From assembly GCA_945899335.1 (NCBI GenBank), contig CAMDIP010000002.1, positions 1 to 27,293 of the forward strand: a stretch of DNA of 27,293 nucleotides. Reading direction: 5' to 3'. A model generated the notes under the pieces. The model was given only the letters and a program-made list of their open reading frames with translations, ran no database searches and was not told the origin of the DNA. The position numbers and the translations under genes were made by a program. Shown here piece after piece: positions 16,219 through 24,523 of the stretch (positions are counted from its first letter, which is position 1; each line of letters starts with the position of its first letter). The DNA is from Bordetella parapertussis. GTDB taxonomy: Bacteria; Pseudomonadota; Gammaproteobacteria; Burkholderiales; Burkholderiaceae_C.

Positions 16219-16986
16219 ATGGATAAGCCACGATTAGGCACTTTGTATTTGGTGCCCGCTCCGCTTGACTTTCATTGCGACACCCAGGTCGCGCTGGACT
16301 GGGTGCTGCCCCACCAAACCATGGAAGTGGCGGCGGGCTTATCTCATTGGGTTTGTGAAAACGCTAAGTCTGCCCGCGCTTTGCTCAAACGCATTGACGC
16401 GTACAAACCCCTTGCAACTGCTTTGCAAGCGCAAAACATTGTGGAGTTGCCCAGAGAAGTGCACAAAAAAGGGGACCACGGTACTGCGTGGGACGCCAAA
16501 GCTTTGCTACAAGACGCGCTGCAAGGTATCGATATCGGTTTGCTGAGTGAAGCAGGTATGCCTGCTGTGGCAGATCCTGGATCCTCCTTGGTGCGTGCCG
16601 CCCACGACATGGGCTTGGCTGTGGTGCCTTTGGTGGGGCCCTGCTCATTGGTCTTGGCATTGGCCGCCAGTGGGCTTAATGGTCAGTCATTTGCTTTTGT
16701 AGGCTATGTGCCGCAAGACAGCGCACAACGCAACCATCACCTTGTCGCTCTTGAAAAGGTGGCGTTGCAAAGTGGCCAAACCCAAATCTTGATTGAGACG
16801 CCCTACCGCAATGCCGCTGTGATGGCCGCATTGCTGGGATCTTTAAATGACAGCACCCAATTGGCAGTGTGCAGCGGACTGACCTTGCCGCAGATGCAGA
16901 TACAAAGCTTGCGGGTGGCGGATTGGAAACGCCTGAACCCAAGCTTGGACAAAAACATGCCAGTGGTGTTTGCCTTTGGGCCTTGA
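16219..16986 (+). CDS. RsmI-like SAM-dependent methyltransferase (tetrapyrrole methylase fold)
   Basis: A 255-aa protein of the tetrapyrrole methylase fold that also includes RsmI (16S rRNA C1402 2'-O-methylase). It starts GTLYLVPAPL, carries LLSEAGMPAVADPGSSLV (about residues 112-129), which resembles the RsmI SDAGTPxISDPG loop, and PLVGPCSLVLALAASGL with FVGYVPQ afterward. The N-terminal half differs from RsmI, with an inserted region around residues 30-95 and no C-terminal RsmI extension. It is therefore a paralogue of uncertain substrate; I do not assign the name rsmI. It lies 5 nt after maf and is probably co-transcribed with it. It converges with the S49 peptidase gene, 14 nt away. Confidence 0.85.
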   Translation: MDKPRLGTLYLVPAPLDFHCDTQVALDWVLPHQTMEVAAGLSHWVCENAKSARALLKRIDAYKPLATALQAQNIVELPREVHKKGDHGTAWDAKALLQDALQGIDIGLLSEAGMPAVADPGSSLVRAAHDMGLAVVPLVGPCSLVLALAASGLNGQSFAFVGYVPQDSAQRNHHLVALEKVALQSGQTQILIETPYRNAAVMAALLGSLNDSTQLAVCSGLTLPQMQIQSLRVADWKRLNPSLDKNMPVVFAFGP

Positions 16987-17000
16987 GTTACCAGAAGTGC

Positions 17001-17990
17001 TCAGCGTAAATGCGGCACGAAATTCAAAGACGCTTTGACGACCGCTTCACCAAAGGCAGCGCCAAAGCGTTTGGCCAACCGTTCGGCCACATTGTCTTGG
17101 CGGGTGTAATCCACAATGTCTTCGGCTTTCACCACGTCACGTGCCACGCTGTCCAGCGTTCCGTAGTCGTCAGCCAAACCCAATTCGATGGCTTTTTGTC
17201 CACTCCAAAACAAGCCACTGAAAGTTTCGGGGGTTTCCTTCAAGCGGTCTCCTCGTCCTTCACGCACCACCTTGATGAATTGTTGGTGGATTTCGTTGAG
17301 CATGCTCAGCGCAAAAGAGCGGTGTTGTTTGGATTGCGGGGTGAAGGGGTCTAAAAATCCCTTGTTTTCACCCGCGGTCAACAAGCGACGCTCCACACCG
17401 ACTTTGTCCATCAAGCCCGTAAAGCCAAAACCATCCATCAAAACACCAATACTGCCCACGATGCTGGCCTTGTCGACAAAAATTTTGTCCGCGCTGACGG
17501 CAATGTAATAAGCTGCAGAGGCACAGGTTTCTTCGACCACCGCATACACCGGCTTTTGGTGCAGGGCTTTGAGGCGACGGATTTCATCGTTGATCATGCC
17601 CGCTTGCACCGGACTGCCGCCGGGGGAATTGATCAACAACACGACGGCTTGAGCGCCCTCATCCTCAAAGGCACTGCGCAACGAGGTCATGATGGCGTCG
17701 GCGTTGGCATTGGCTTCGCTGTCGATCTCACCCTTGATTTCAATCAAAGCGGTGTGTGAGGAGGGGTTGGCCGATGTGGCCGCCTTGTTGTGGTTCAAAC
17801 TGAACCAAAAAACCACGCCAGCCAAGGCCAGCCAGAAAAAACGAAAGCCGATGCGCCAGCGTCTGGCCTCGCGCTGCTCGGCAATTTGCGCCATCACCAA
17901 GCGCTCAAGAGCTTGTCGCTCCCACCCAGTGTCGCCAGCAGGTTTGTCATTGGCGGGCGTATCGTTAATGGGAGAGTTCTCGGGGGTCAT
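17001..17990 (-). CDS. sppA: S49 family peptidase (SppA/SohB-like)
   Basis: Membrane-anchored serine protease of the signal peptide peptidase A family, which degrades cleaved signal peptides and some membrane proteins. The 329-aa protein is the short, single-domain form. One transmembrane segment lies at about 47-64, preceded by a cytoplasmic N-terminus. The Ser-Lys dyad is Ser158 in CASAAYYIA and Lys210 in GENKGFLDPF; INSPGGSP (about 121-128) is the oxyanion region. ATG 17990 lies 2 nt after the Rieske stop; a TTG at 17996 overlapping that stop is an alternative. It is the last gene of the rluC operon. Confidence 0.93.
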   Translation of the reverse strand: MTPENSPINDTPANDKPAGDTGWERQALERLVMAQIAEQREARRWRIGFRFFWLALAGVVFWFSLNHNKAATSANPSSHTALIEIKGEIDSEANANADAIMTSLRSAFEDEGAQAVVLLINSPGGSPVQAGMINDEIRRLKALHQKPVYAVVEETCASAAYYIAVSADKIFVDKASIVGSIGVLMDGFGFTGLMDKVGVERRLLTAGENKGFLDPFTPQSKQHRSFALSMLNEIHQQFIKVVREGRGDRLKETPETFSGLFWSGQKAIELGLADDYGTLDSVARDVVKAEDIVDYTRQDNVAERLAKRFGAAFGEAVVKASLNFVPHLR

Positions 17991-17992
17991 GG

Positions 17993-18358
17993 TCAAAATT
18001 CCAAGGGCTTGAGGTTGTAGGCAGTATGCCAGTGCACCACACCAGCGGTTTCTGAAAGGGTAATTTTCACCAAACCTCCTTGGCAGGGGCCACCCACACA
18101 GTCCCCCGTGTCAGGCGCGTAGGTAGCACCATGGGTGGCGCATAACAGCCAGCGGCCATCAGGGTCAAAAAAGCGGTCAGGTTGGAAATCCATTTCCATG
18201 GCGATGTGGCTGCAGCGATTGAGGTAGGCATGTACCTGACCCTCAAACCTGACGGCAAATGCGCGGCAGGTTTGACCCGCATAAATCACATCGAAAGGCA
18301 CAGCCACGCCGCCTTCGTGCAGTTCAGTGCTGTTGCACAAGGGCAGTAGCTCAGGCAT
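17993..18358 (-). CDS. Rieske [2Fe-2S] domain protein
   Basis: A 121-aa protein consisting of one Rieske domain. The cluster ligands are C49 and H51 (RCSHIAMEMDF) and C73 and H76 (LCATHGATYAPDTG), a full set of two Cys and two His. There is no signal peptide or membrane segment, so it is a soluble cytoplasmic protein, unlike the respiratory Rieske subunit. Such stand-alone proteins resemble ferredoxin components of oxygenases, but no oxygenase gene is nearby and its partner is unknown. The frame is open to 18448, but ATG 18358 overlaps the gph stop by 8 nt and gives a domain-sized protein. It lies between gph and sppA. Confidence 0.9.
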   Translation of the reverse strand: MPELLPLCNSTELHEGGVAVPFDVIYAGQTCRAFAVRFEGQVHAYLNRCSHIAMEMDFQPDRFFDPDGRWLLCATHGATYAPDTGDCVGGPCQGGLVKITLSETAGVVHWHTAYNLKPLEF

Positions 18359-19022
18359 GGTCCAGCAACCAAGTGTGCAGCTCTGCCACGCTGTGAACGA
18401 CGGCGCGTGGGCGCAAATCTTCCAAGCCGGACCTGCCGTGTGCGCCATAACTCACGCCCACGCTGGCGCAAGCTGCGTTATTGGCCATTTGCAAATCGTG
18501 GGTGGTGTCGCCAATCATCAAGGTGCGCTCGGGGGCAACCCCCAACTCGGCCATCAACTCATGAAGCATTCGGGGGTCGGGTTTGCCGGCCGTCTCGTCA
18601 GCGGTACGCGAAGCATCAAAAATGCCACGTAACGCCACTTGGTGCAGGGCCTCGTCTAAGCCCTTGCGGCTTTTGCCTGTGGCCACCGCCAACAAATGCT
18701 GGCGCTCATGCAGCGCTTGCAACAAAGGCAGTACACCTTCAAACAAAGACAAATCGTTGTGGTGCAAAGCGTAGTGGTAGCGGTAGCGCTCGCCCAGCAG
18801 GGGGTATTTGTCTTTGGGTACATCGGGGGCGGCGTGGGCCAAGGCAGGCATCAATGCCATGCCAATCACATAAGCGGCTTGCTCATGGGTGGGGGTTTGT
18901 CCACCGACATCGGTCACGGCAGCTTGTATGCAGCGAACGATGATTTGCGTGGAGTCGTACAAAGTGCCGTCCCAATCGAAGGCAATCAAGTCAAATTGGC
19001 GCGGGCGCTGGAGGTTGGACAT
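18351..19022 (-). CDS. gph: HAD-family phosphatase, Gph-like
   Basis: Haloacid dehalogenase superfamily hydrolase related to phosphoglycolate phosphatase. The 223-aa protein has motif I DWDGTLYDS (nucleophile D16, acid D18), motif II Thr115 in VATGKS, motif III Lys147 in AGKPDPRML and motif IV GDTTHD with D172 and D176, plus a helical cap domain between. The set is complete, so activity is expected, but the substrate (phosphoglycolate or another small phosphate ester) is not fixed by sequence. It overlaps the rluC 3' end by 32 nt. ATG 19022 is preferred over an in-frame TTG at 19031. In related bacteria a gph-type gene commonly follows rluC. Confidence 0.87.
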   Translation of the reverse strand: MSNLQRPRQFDLIAFDWDGTLYDSTQIIVRCIQAAVTDVGGQTPTHEQAAYVIGMALMPALAHAAPDVPKDKYPLLGERYRYHYALHHNDLSLFEGVLPLLQALHERQHLLAVATGKSRKGLDEALHQVALRGIFDASRTADETAGKPDPRMLHELMAELGVAPERTLMIGDTTHDLQMANNAACASVGVSYGAHGRSGLEDLRPRAVVHSVAELHTWLLDHA

Positions 19023-19989
19023 GGTCAACAAACTGTTGTAATTCGGGGGGCAAATCGGCTTGCAAGGTCTGCGGTTTGCCCAAGCTGGGATGGATGAACT
19101 GTAACCGCCAAGCGTGCAGGAACATGCGCTTCAAGCCTTGTGCGGCCAAGCGCTTGTTCATGCTGAAATCGCCGTATTTGTCGTCGCCCACGATGGGGTA
19201 GCCTTGGCTGGCAAGGTGCACCCGAATTTGGTGGGTTCGACCGGTTTTGATGGTGACTTCCAACAAACTGAAGTCGCCCACCAAACGCGCCACCCGCACC
19301 AAAGTGATGGCGCGTTGCGCCCCTGGGTCAGTCAGGGCCGCGATGCGGACCCGGCGCTCGCCCTCGCCCACCCCGTCAGGCAGCAAATAGCGCTGCAAAG
19401 GCAAATCGATGACTTTTTTATTCGACGGCCACTGCCCATACACCAAGGCGAGGTAGGTTTTGCCGGTTTCGCGGTCGCGAAATTGGTCTTGCAAGCGGGT
19501 GAGCGCACTGCGTTTTTTGGCCACCAGCAACACACCCGAGGTTTCACGGTCTAGGCGGTGCACCAACTCCAACATGCGAGCCCCAGGGCGGGCTTGGCGC
19601 AATTGCTCGATCACACCAAAGCTCACGCCACTGCCGCCATGCACCGCGACACCTGCGGGTTTGTTGATGGCGAGCATGTGTTCGTCTTCCATCAGCAGGG
19701 GGAATTCCCGCCCAGGTGCGACCGGCGCATCAGGCGATGGTGTGGCGACCCGCACGGGAGGAACGCGCACCACATCGCCGGTTTGGACACGGGTATCCGC
19801 GCTGGCTCGGCCCTTGTTGATCCGGACTTCACCGGTGCGGATGATGCGGTAGACATGGGTTTTGGGCACGCCTTTTAAGTGGCGAATCAGGAAGTTATCC
19901 AAGCGTTGACCGGCCGATTCTTCATCCACGGTCAGGGCTTGGACAGCAGCTGCGACAGGGATTTCTTCAGCGTCTATAATGTTCTTCAC
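18991..19989 (-). CDS. rluC: 23S rRNA pseudouridine synthase RluC
   Basis: Converts uridines in 23S rRNA to pseudouridine (955, 2504 and 2580 in E. coli). The 332-aa protein has an N-terminal S4 RNA-binding domain (about residues 25-80, starting SAGQRLDNFLIRHL) and the RluA-type catalytic domain with HRLDRETSG (144-152, Asp147 catalytic). The KTGRTHQIRVHL segment follows. No ATG is available at the 5' end; the GTG at 19989 is the longest choice and a GTG at 19929 is an alternative that still keeps the S4 domain. As in E. coli, it is divergent from rne, and the likely rne promoter (19952-19980) lies within its first codons. Confidence 0.93.
   Translation of the reverse strand: MKNIIDAEEIPVAAAVQALTVDEESAGQRLDNFLIRHLKGVPKTHVYRIIRTGEVRINKGRASADTRVQTGDVVRVPPVRVATPSPDAPVAPGREFPLLMEDEHMLAINKPAGVAVHGGSGVSFGVIEQLRQARPGARMLELVHRLDRETSGVLLVAKKRSALTRLQDQFRDRETGKTYLALVYGQWPSNKKVIDLPLQRYLLPDGVGEGERRVRIAALTDPGAQRAITLVRVARLVGDFSLLEVTIKTGRTHQIRVHLASQGYPIVGDDKYGDFSMNKRLAAQGLKRMFLHAWRLQFIHPSLGKPQTLQADLPPELQQFVDHVQPPAPAPI
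19952..19980 (+). promoter_or_regulatory. Putative sigma-70 promoter of rne
   Basis: A perfect -10 TATAAT (19975-19980) and a -35-like GCGACA (19952-19957, four of six consensus bases) are spaced by 17 nt on the plus strand. A start near 19987 would give an rne leader of about 510 nt. The site overlaps the first codons of rluC if that gene begins at 19989. Confidence 0.65.
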
Positions 19990-20499
19990 CAGTGCCAGGT
20001 TCTAAGTGCTTGATTTGAATAAGAGATTAGAGCACGTCCTACCAGTACTGAGAGGTCGATGCCCAATGTGGCCGCCGGACGCCCAACCGCCTTTTGCGGT
20101 ATGCCCTGCACCACAAGCCGAGCCGATGCCTTGGAAAACCTTGAAACGAAATACCCCAGCTGCCGGTTTGCGTTAAACCGTCAGAGGATCACAGCGAGAT
20201 AGATGAGCATGAATCTGGTGATGGTTTTGTTGAAATTTTGTCTGACCTGGCTGTTGCCAGCGCCAGCCATGAACGCTTCACAAGCCCGCACCCGCTTTCC
20301 CTCGAACCCACTGGTGCCCCAAGCCCAGCCTGTTCGTATTCGCATCACGCCTAGCCCTCCCCCGCAGGAGCGTCGGCGCCGTTGATGCGCCGATTCCTGT
20401 AGCTGTCCGGTTCCCCGTTTCTTTTTCCAGCATTGGCTTGCGGCATCGTTGGTCCGACATGGACCTGTGTTGTTGTAATGCTATGAAAAGGAACGCATC
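19990..20499 (+). promoter_or_regulatory. Long structured 5' leader of rne
   Basis: This 510-nt stretch before rne has no clear gene. It contains several hairpins: ACCGC/GCGGT at 20086-20100, CGGTTT/AAACCG at 20164-20180, and CGGCGC/GCGCCG at 20374-20392. In E. coli a long rne leader with hairpins lets RNase E control its own mRNA level; a similar role is inferred here, although sequences are not alike by eye. A 60-codon frame at 20203-20385 lies within. The rne ribosome binding site AAGGAA stands 6 nt before ATG 20500. Confidence 0.55.
20203..20385 (+). CDS. Possible upstream small ORF in the rne leader
   Basis: A 60-aa frame that begins MSMNLVMVLLKFCLTWLLPAP, shown here in part by its hydrophobic first 20 residues, and ends in a Pro/Arg-rich tail with four Arg. 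No strong ribosome binding site precedes it and I know no similar protein. Its 3' end overlaps the 20374-20392 hairpin, so translation would disrupt that stem. It may be a regulatory leader ORF or chance. Confidence 0.2.
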   Translation: MSMNLVMVLLKFCLTWLLPAPAMNASQARTRFPSNPLVPQAQPVRIRITPSPPPQERRRR

Positions 20500-23220
20500 A
20501 TGAAACGGATGCTTATCAATGCCACCCAGGCCGAAGAGCGCCGCTTGGCTATCGTCGACGGACAAAAACTCCTCGACTACGAAATCGAAATTGAAGGGCG
20601 CGAACAGCGCAAAGGCAATATTTACAAAGCCGTTGTCACACGCGTCGAGCCCTCTCTAGAGGCTTGTTTTGTCGACTACGGTGAAGAGCGTCACGGCTTT
20701 TTGCCTTTCAAAGAAATCTCCAAACAGTATTTTTCTGGCAATGTGTCGGCTTCCCAAGCCCGCATTCAGGACGTGATCAAAGAGGGTCAGGAAATGCTGA
20801 TCCAGGTGGAAAAAGAAGAGCGCGGCAACAAAGGCGCGGCTCTGACCACCTTCATCAGCTTGGCCGGTCGCTATGTGGTGCTCATGCCCAACAACCCACG
20901 GGGCGGTGGCGTCAGCCGTCGCATCGAGGGTGACGACCGCGCAGAGCTTAAAGAAGCCATGGACCAGTTGGAATACCCCAATGGCATGTCCATCATTGCC
21001 CGTACTGCTGGCATTGGCAGAAGCGCCCCCGAGTTGCAATGGGACTTGAACTACCTCTTGAAACTGTGGACCGCCATCGATGGTGCCAGTGGCGCCAAAG
21101 GTGCGTTCTTGATTTACCAAGAGTCCAGCTTGGTGATTCGTGCCATCCGCGACTATTTCAATAACGACATCGGCGACATCCTGATTGACACCGATGACAT
21201 CTATGACCAAGCGCAGCAGTTCATGGCCCACGTCATGCCCGAACATGCTGCCCGTGTGAAGCGCTACCGCGATGAAACACCGCTGTTCTCACGCTTTCAA
21301 ATCGAGCACCAAATCGAGTCGGCCTATGCCCGTACGGTCAACCTGCCATCGGGCGGCGCGATCGTGATTGACCACACCGAAGCCTTGGTGTCGGTGGACG
21401 TCAACTCGGCTCGCGCCATCAAAGGCGGCGACATCGAAGAAACCGCCACCCGCACCAACTTGGAGGCCGCCGACGAAGTCGCTCGCCAAATGCGCTTGCG
21501 CGACTTGGGTGGCTTGATCGTCATCGACTTCATCGACATGGACGAGTCGAAAAACCGCCGCGAGGTGGAAAACCGCTTGCGCGACGCGTTGCGCCAAGAC
21601 CGCGCCCGTGTGCAGTTTGGCACCATCAGTAAATTTGGTTTGATGGAGATGAGCCGCCAACGCTTGCGCCCTGCCTTGAGCGAAGGCGCTTCCATTCCCT
21701 GCCCACGCTGCGGTGGTTCAGGCCATGTACGTGACACCGAAAGCTCGGCGCTGCAAATTTTGCGCATCATCCAAGAGGAGTCCATGAAGGACAACACGGC
21801 GGCGGTTCACGCCCAAGTGCCTGTTGAAGTGGCTTCCTTCTTATTGAACGAAAAGCGTTCAGAGATTGCCAAAATCGAGTTGCAGCAACGCACCAATGTG
21901 CTGCTCATCCCCAACAAAGGTTTGGAGACCCCTAACTACAAGTTGGAGCGTTTGAAGCACGACGATCCGCGTTTGGACAATATCCAAGCCAGCTACAAAA
22001 TGGCCGAGGAGATTGAAGACCCGACCGCCGTGACCCGTCGATCGCAAGAGCCGACCAACAAACAGTCGCCCGTCATCAAAGGCGTGCTGCCCGATTTACC
22101 CGCTCCTCATGCTGAGCCGCGTGCAGCCAGGTCTGAAGCGACAACACCTTCGACACCTGCAGCCAAACGTACCAGGCCCGCAGCAGCTGCACCAGCTGAA
22201 AAAGGCTTTTTTGGATGGCTTAAAAACTTGTTCGGCGGCGAACCCGCCAACGAACCCGCCAAACCTGCCACACAAGACAAGCCGGCTCGCTCAGGCGAGC
22301 GCCGCGATGGGCGAAGTGGCGAAGGCCGCACTGGCGACAACCGCCGCGGTGGTCAACGCCGTGGGGAAGCACGCCGCGGAGGAAGCGAAGCACGCAATGG
22401 TGAAGGTCGCGGCGAAGGCCGTGATGACCGCGCCAATGAAGCAAAGACCGATACGCCCCGCGGCGACCGCGCCGAAGGTGGACGCGGACGTGGACGCGGC
22501 GAGCGCCCAGACGGACGCCGTCGACAAGAGACTGGGGCCACAGAAGCGACCGCCAACACCGTGGCAGGCGATATGGAAGTCAGCGTCAGCGAGACAACCG
22601 AGCGCGCTCCGCGTGAAAAAACCGACGGACGCCGTGGCCGTGGACGTCGTGGCGAGCGCAACAACCAAGGTACATCTGACGCGCAAATGCCATTGGCAGA
22701 AGATGCGCTTGCCAACAATGCAACTAGCATTGAGCAGCAAACTGTCTCTGATGCTTCGGCCGCGGCAAGCGAAGGCGGCGAGCGCGTCAATGAGCGCCGT
22801 GAACGACGCAACCGTGACCGTTATGGCCGCGATCGTGCGCCCCGCGCAGAAAAGTCCGATGACACAAACACAGCCAGTGTGGATAACGCTTGGTCGCCCG
22901 CAGCACCCGCGCCAGTTGCAGTGGCAACACCCGCCATGGTGGCAACGTCGCACCAAATGCCCAGCATCGCCTCCTATGAACTGCCCATGGGGCAGTTGCA
23001 GCAAGTCGCCTCTGGTAGCGGTTTGGAGTGGGTGAACTCCAACCCTGAGCGCATCGCGCAAGTACATGCGGCCATTGCTGCCGAACCCAAGCCTGTGCAT
23101 GTACCGCGTGAGCGTCCAGCACCCATCGTGATCGATGAAGGCCCCTTGGTATTGGTAGAAACCAAACGCGATTTACGGCAAATGGCTATGCCGTTTGACG
23201 ACAACCGTCCTACTACCTAA
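20500..23220 (+). CDS. rne: Ribonuclease E
   Basis: Main endoribonuclease of mRNA decay and rRNA/tRNA processing, and scaffold of the RNA degradosome. The 906-aa protein has an S1 domain (about 36-118), RNase H-like and 5'-sensor regions, a DNase I-like catalytic region with Asp300 ([10 protein letters not shown]) and Asp343 (VIDFIDM), and the Zn-link CPRCGG with C401 and C404. The C-terminal half (from about 510) is disordered, rich in Arg, Gly, Glu and Ala, suited to RNA and partner binding. It holds a hydrophobic segment near 568-580 ([12 protein letters not shown]) and a conserved-looking tail from about 823. It starts like other RNase E proteins ([10 protein letters not shown]), with AAGGAA upstream. 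Expression is probably autoregulated through the long leader. Confidence 0.97.
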   Translation: MKRMLINATQAEERRLAIVDGQKLLDYEIEIEGREQRKGNIYKAVVTRVEPSLEACFVDYGEERHGFLPFKEISKQYFSGNVSASQARIQDVIKEGQEMLIQVEKEERGNKGAALTTFISLAGRYVVLMPNNPRGGGVSRRIEGDDRAELKEAMDQLEYPNGMSIIARTAGIGRSAPELQWDLNYLLKLWTAIDGASGAKGAFLIYQESSLVIRAIRDYFNNDIGDILIDTDDIYDQAQQFMAHVMPEHAARVKRYRDETPLFSRFQIEHQIESAYARTVNLPSGGAIVIDHTEALVSVDVNSARAIKGGDIEETATRTNLEAADEVARQMRLRDLGGLIVIDFIDMDESKNRREVENRLRDALRQDRARVQFGTISKFGLMEMSRQRLRPALSEGASIPCPRCGGSGHVRDTESSALQILRIIQEESMKDNTAAVHAQVPVEVASFLLNEKRSEIAKIELQQRTNVLLIPNKGLETPNYKLERLKHDDPRLDNIQASYKMAEEIEDPTAVTRRSQEPTNKQSPVIKGVLPDLPAPHAEPRAARSEATTPSTPAAKRTRPAAAAPAEKGFFGWLKNLFGGEPANEPAKPATQDKPARSGERRDGRSGEGRTGDNRRGGQRRGEARRGGSEARNGEGRGEGRDDRANEAKTDTPRGDRAEGGRGRGRGERPDGRRRQETGATEATANTVAGDMEVSVSETTERAPREKTDGRRGRGRRGERNNQGTSDAQMPLAEDALANNATSIEQQTVSDASAAASEGGERVNERRERRNRDRYGRDRAPRAEKSDDTNTASVDNAWSPAAPAPVAVATPAMVATSHQMPSIASYELPMGQLQQVASGSGLEWVNSNPERIAQVHAAIAAEPKPVHVPRERPAPIVIDEGPLVLVETKRDLRQMAMPFDDNRPTT

Positions 23221-23229
23221 GACTGCAGT

Positions 23230-24522
23230 TCAAGCGCTGGCGGACAGTTTCCAACACGCCAGCGCTTGGGTGGTATCGCCTTTTTGTTCGGCCAACTCAG
23301 CCAACGCTCGCCAAGCGCTGCGTTTCAAATCGCTGGACTGCAAACGCGGTGCGGCTTGTTCTAGCAGTTGCTGAGCCTTGCCCCATAAGCTGTGGCGCAA
23401 ACACACCATGCCGCTGAGGTACTGCAACTCGACGCTGCGCGGATTACCCAACCGCGCTTGTTCCACACGCGCCAACCACTCGCTGTCTGGGGTCAAGGTC
23501 TGCAAGGCCTGCGCCAGCACTTCCACCACACGTTGGCGCACCGCGCTATCACTGCCCTGCACCGCGTTGTTTGAAAGGGCTTCCCAAACAGGCAACAGCC
23601 ATTGCAAGGCCAAGTTGGCCTCGCTATTGAAGCCCAGCAAGCGCCGTGCCGCGTGAACAGCTACCTCTGGCATGGCTCTCTCGGCAGGTTGCAAAATTCG
23701 CCAAGTGGCTTGTAACTGATGCGCATCTCGACAGTCGTCAATGCTGGCCAAAGCCAGGCCGCGCATCAAACTGTTGGCGGCGTTGGGGGAAAAAGCACCA
23801 TGCTTGGCCAATAAACGCGCGGTGTCCAAGGCGGGCAGATGCATTTGCCCCATGCGATCAGCTTTCAAGCGCAAGCGCAGCGCTAAAGTGCGTCGCGCTG
23901 TGCCTTGGGGTAATTGGCTGAGGTACTGGTGCGCGCTGCGCTCATCACGGTCGTGCAAGGCCCAGCGAGTAGCACTCAAACGCGCAGCATCTTGTACTTC
24001 ATTGCGCAGCGATGAGCCCAAAGCAGGGTGAGGCTGAAAGACCTGCTGCAAATGCTCGTCCCGCGCTTTTTCGTCGCGCAGCACATGCGCACTTTCAGCG
24101 GCCAATAAATGCAAGACGCTGCGCATGAGCAGCAAACTGTTGCTTGGCGAAACGCCATCTTCAGCTGAAAGCAAGCCGTCAACATGCGCCAACCCTTGCA
24201 ATGCCGCTTTGCGAGCCCGCAAATAACGCCCCGTCATCCAGCCGATTTGGGCGTTAAGCATCAGCGATTGGGCGTTACGTTCACGTTGTTGCACCCGCCA
24301 ACGCCGCGCCTGCTCTGGCAGCACCCACAAGCCCAATAGGCTTCGAAGGGCCAGATACAACAAGGCAAACAGCGCGGCCAAGCTGATCAATACCAAATTG
24401 AGCGAAAAGTCGATACGGTAGGGCGGTACAAACAAGGTAACCGTTCCCACTTGTTGGCTCAAGCCCAAGGCCACAGCCACAGCGACCGAAAACAAGGCGA
24501 CAAACCACAGTGCCAAGCGCAT
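23230..24522 (-). CDS. hemY: HemY family protein (heme biosynthesis-associated, TPR)
   Basis: Proteobacterial HemY-type inner-membrane protein encoded with hemCDX; it is not the Bacillus HemY protoporphyrinogen oxidase. The 430-aa product has two N-terminal membrane segments (about residues 4-20 and 40-62) followed by a long helical region with TPR-like repeats facing the periplasm or cytoplasm. The biochemical role is unknown in the family, although a link to tetrapyrrole synthesis is implied by gene order. The frame runs 21 codons further upstream inside hemX; I choose ATG 24522, 1 nt after the hemX stop, because membrane segments then start right at the N-terminus. It converges with rne with 9 nt between stops. 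Confidence 0.9.
   Translation of the reverse strand: MRLALWFVALFSVAVAVALGLSQQVGTVTLFVPPYRIDFSLNLVLISLAALFALLYLALRSLLGLWVLPEQARRWRVQQRERNAQSLMLNAQIGWMTGRYLRARKAALQGLAHVDGLLSAEDGVSPSNSLLLMRSVLHLLAAESAHVLRDEKARDEHLQQVFQPHPALGSSLRNEVQDAARLSATRWALHDRDERSAHQYLSQLPQGTARRTLALRLRLKADRMGQMHLPALDTARLLAKHGAFSPNAANSLMRGLALASIDDCRDAHQLQATWRILQPAERAMPEVAVHAARRLLGFNSEANLALQWLLPVWEALSNNAVQGSDSAVRQRVVEVLAQALQTLTPDSEWLARVEQARLGNPRSVELQYLSGMVCLRHSLWGKAQQLLEQAAPRLQSSDLKRSAWRALAELAEQKGDTTQALACWKLSASA
23231..23268. repeat. 12-bp perfect inverted repeat at the rne-hemY convergent junction
   Basis: CAAGCGCTGGCG (23231-23242) and CGCCAGCGCTTG (23257-23268) form a perfect 12-bp stem with a 14-nt loop. It overlaps the last codons and stop of hemY and begins 11 nt after the rne stop. 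Neither strand has a following T-run. It can act in both transcripts as a 3' stabilising hairpin or weak bidirectional terminator. Confidence 0.75.
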
Positions 24523-24523
24523 T

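Noticed and set aside
20656..21246. 196-codon minus-strand frame inside rne
   Set aside because: It is opposite the conserved catalytic half of RNase E and shows no family features.
22109..23100. Long frames on both strands over the RNase E tail (308 and 269 codons)
   Set aside because: The Arg/Gly/Ala-rich, GC-rich coding sequence removes stop codons in other frames. The rne frame continues through and the others have low-complexity products.
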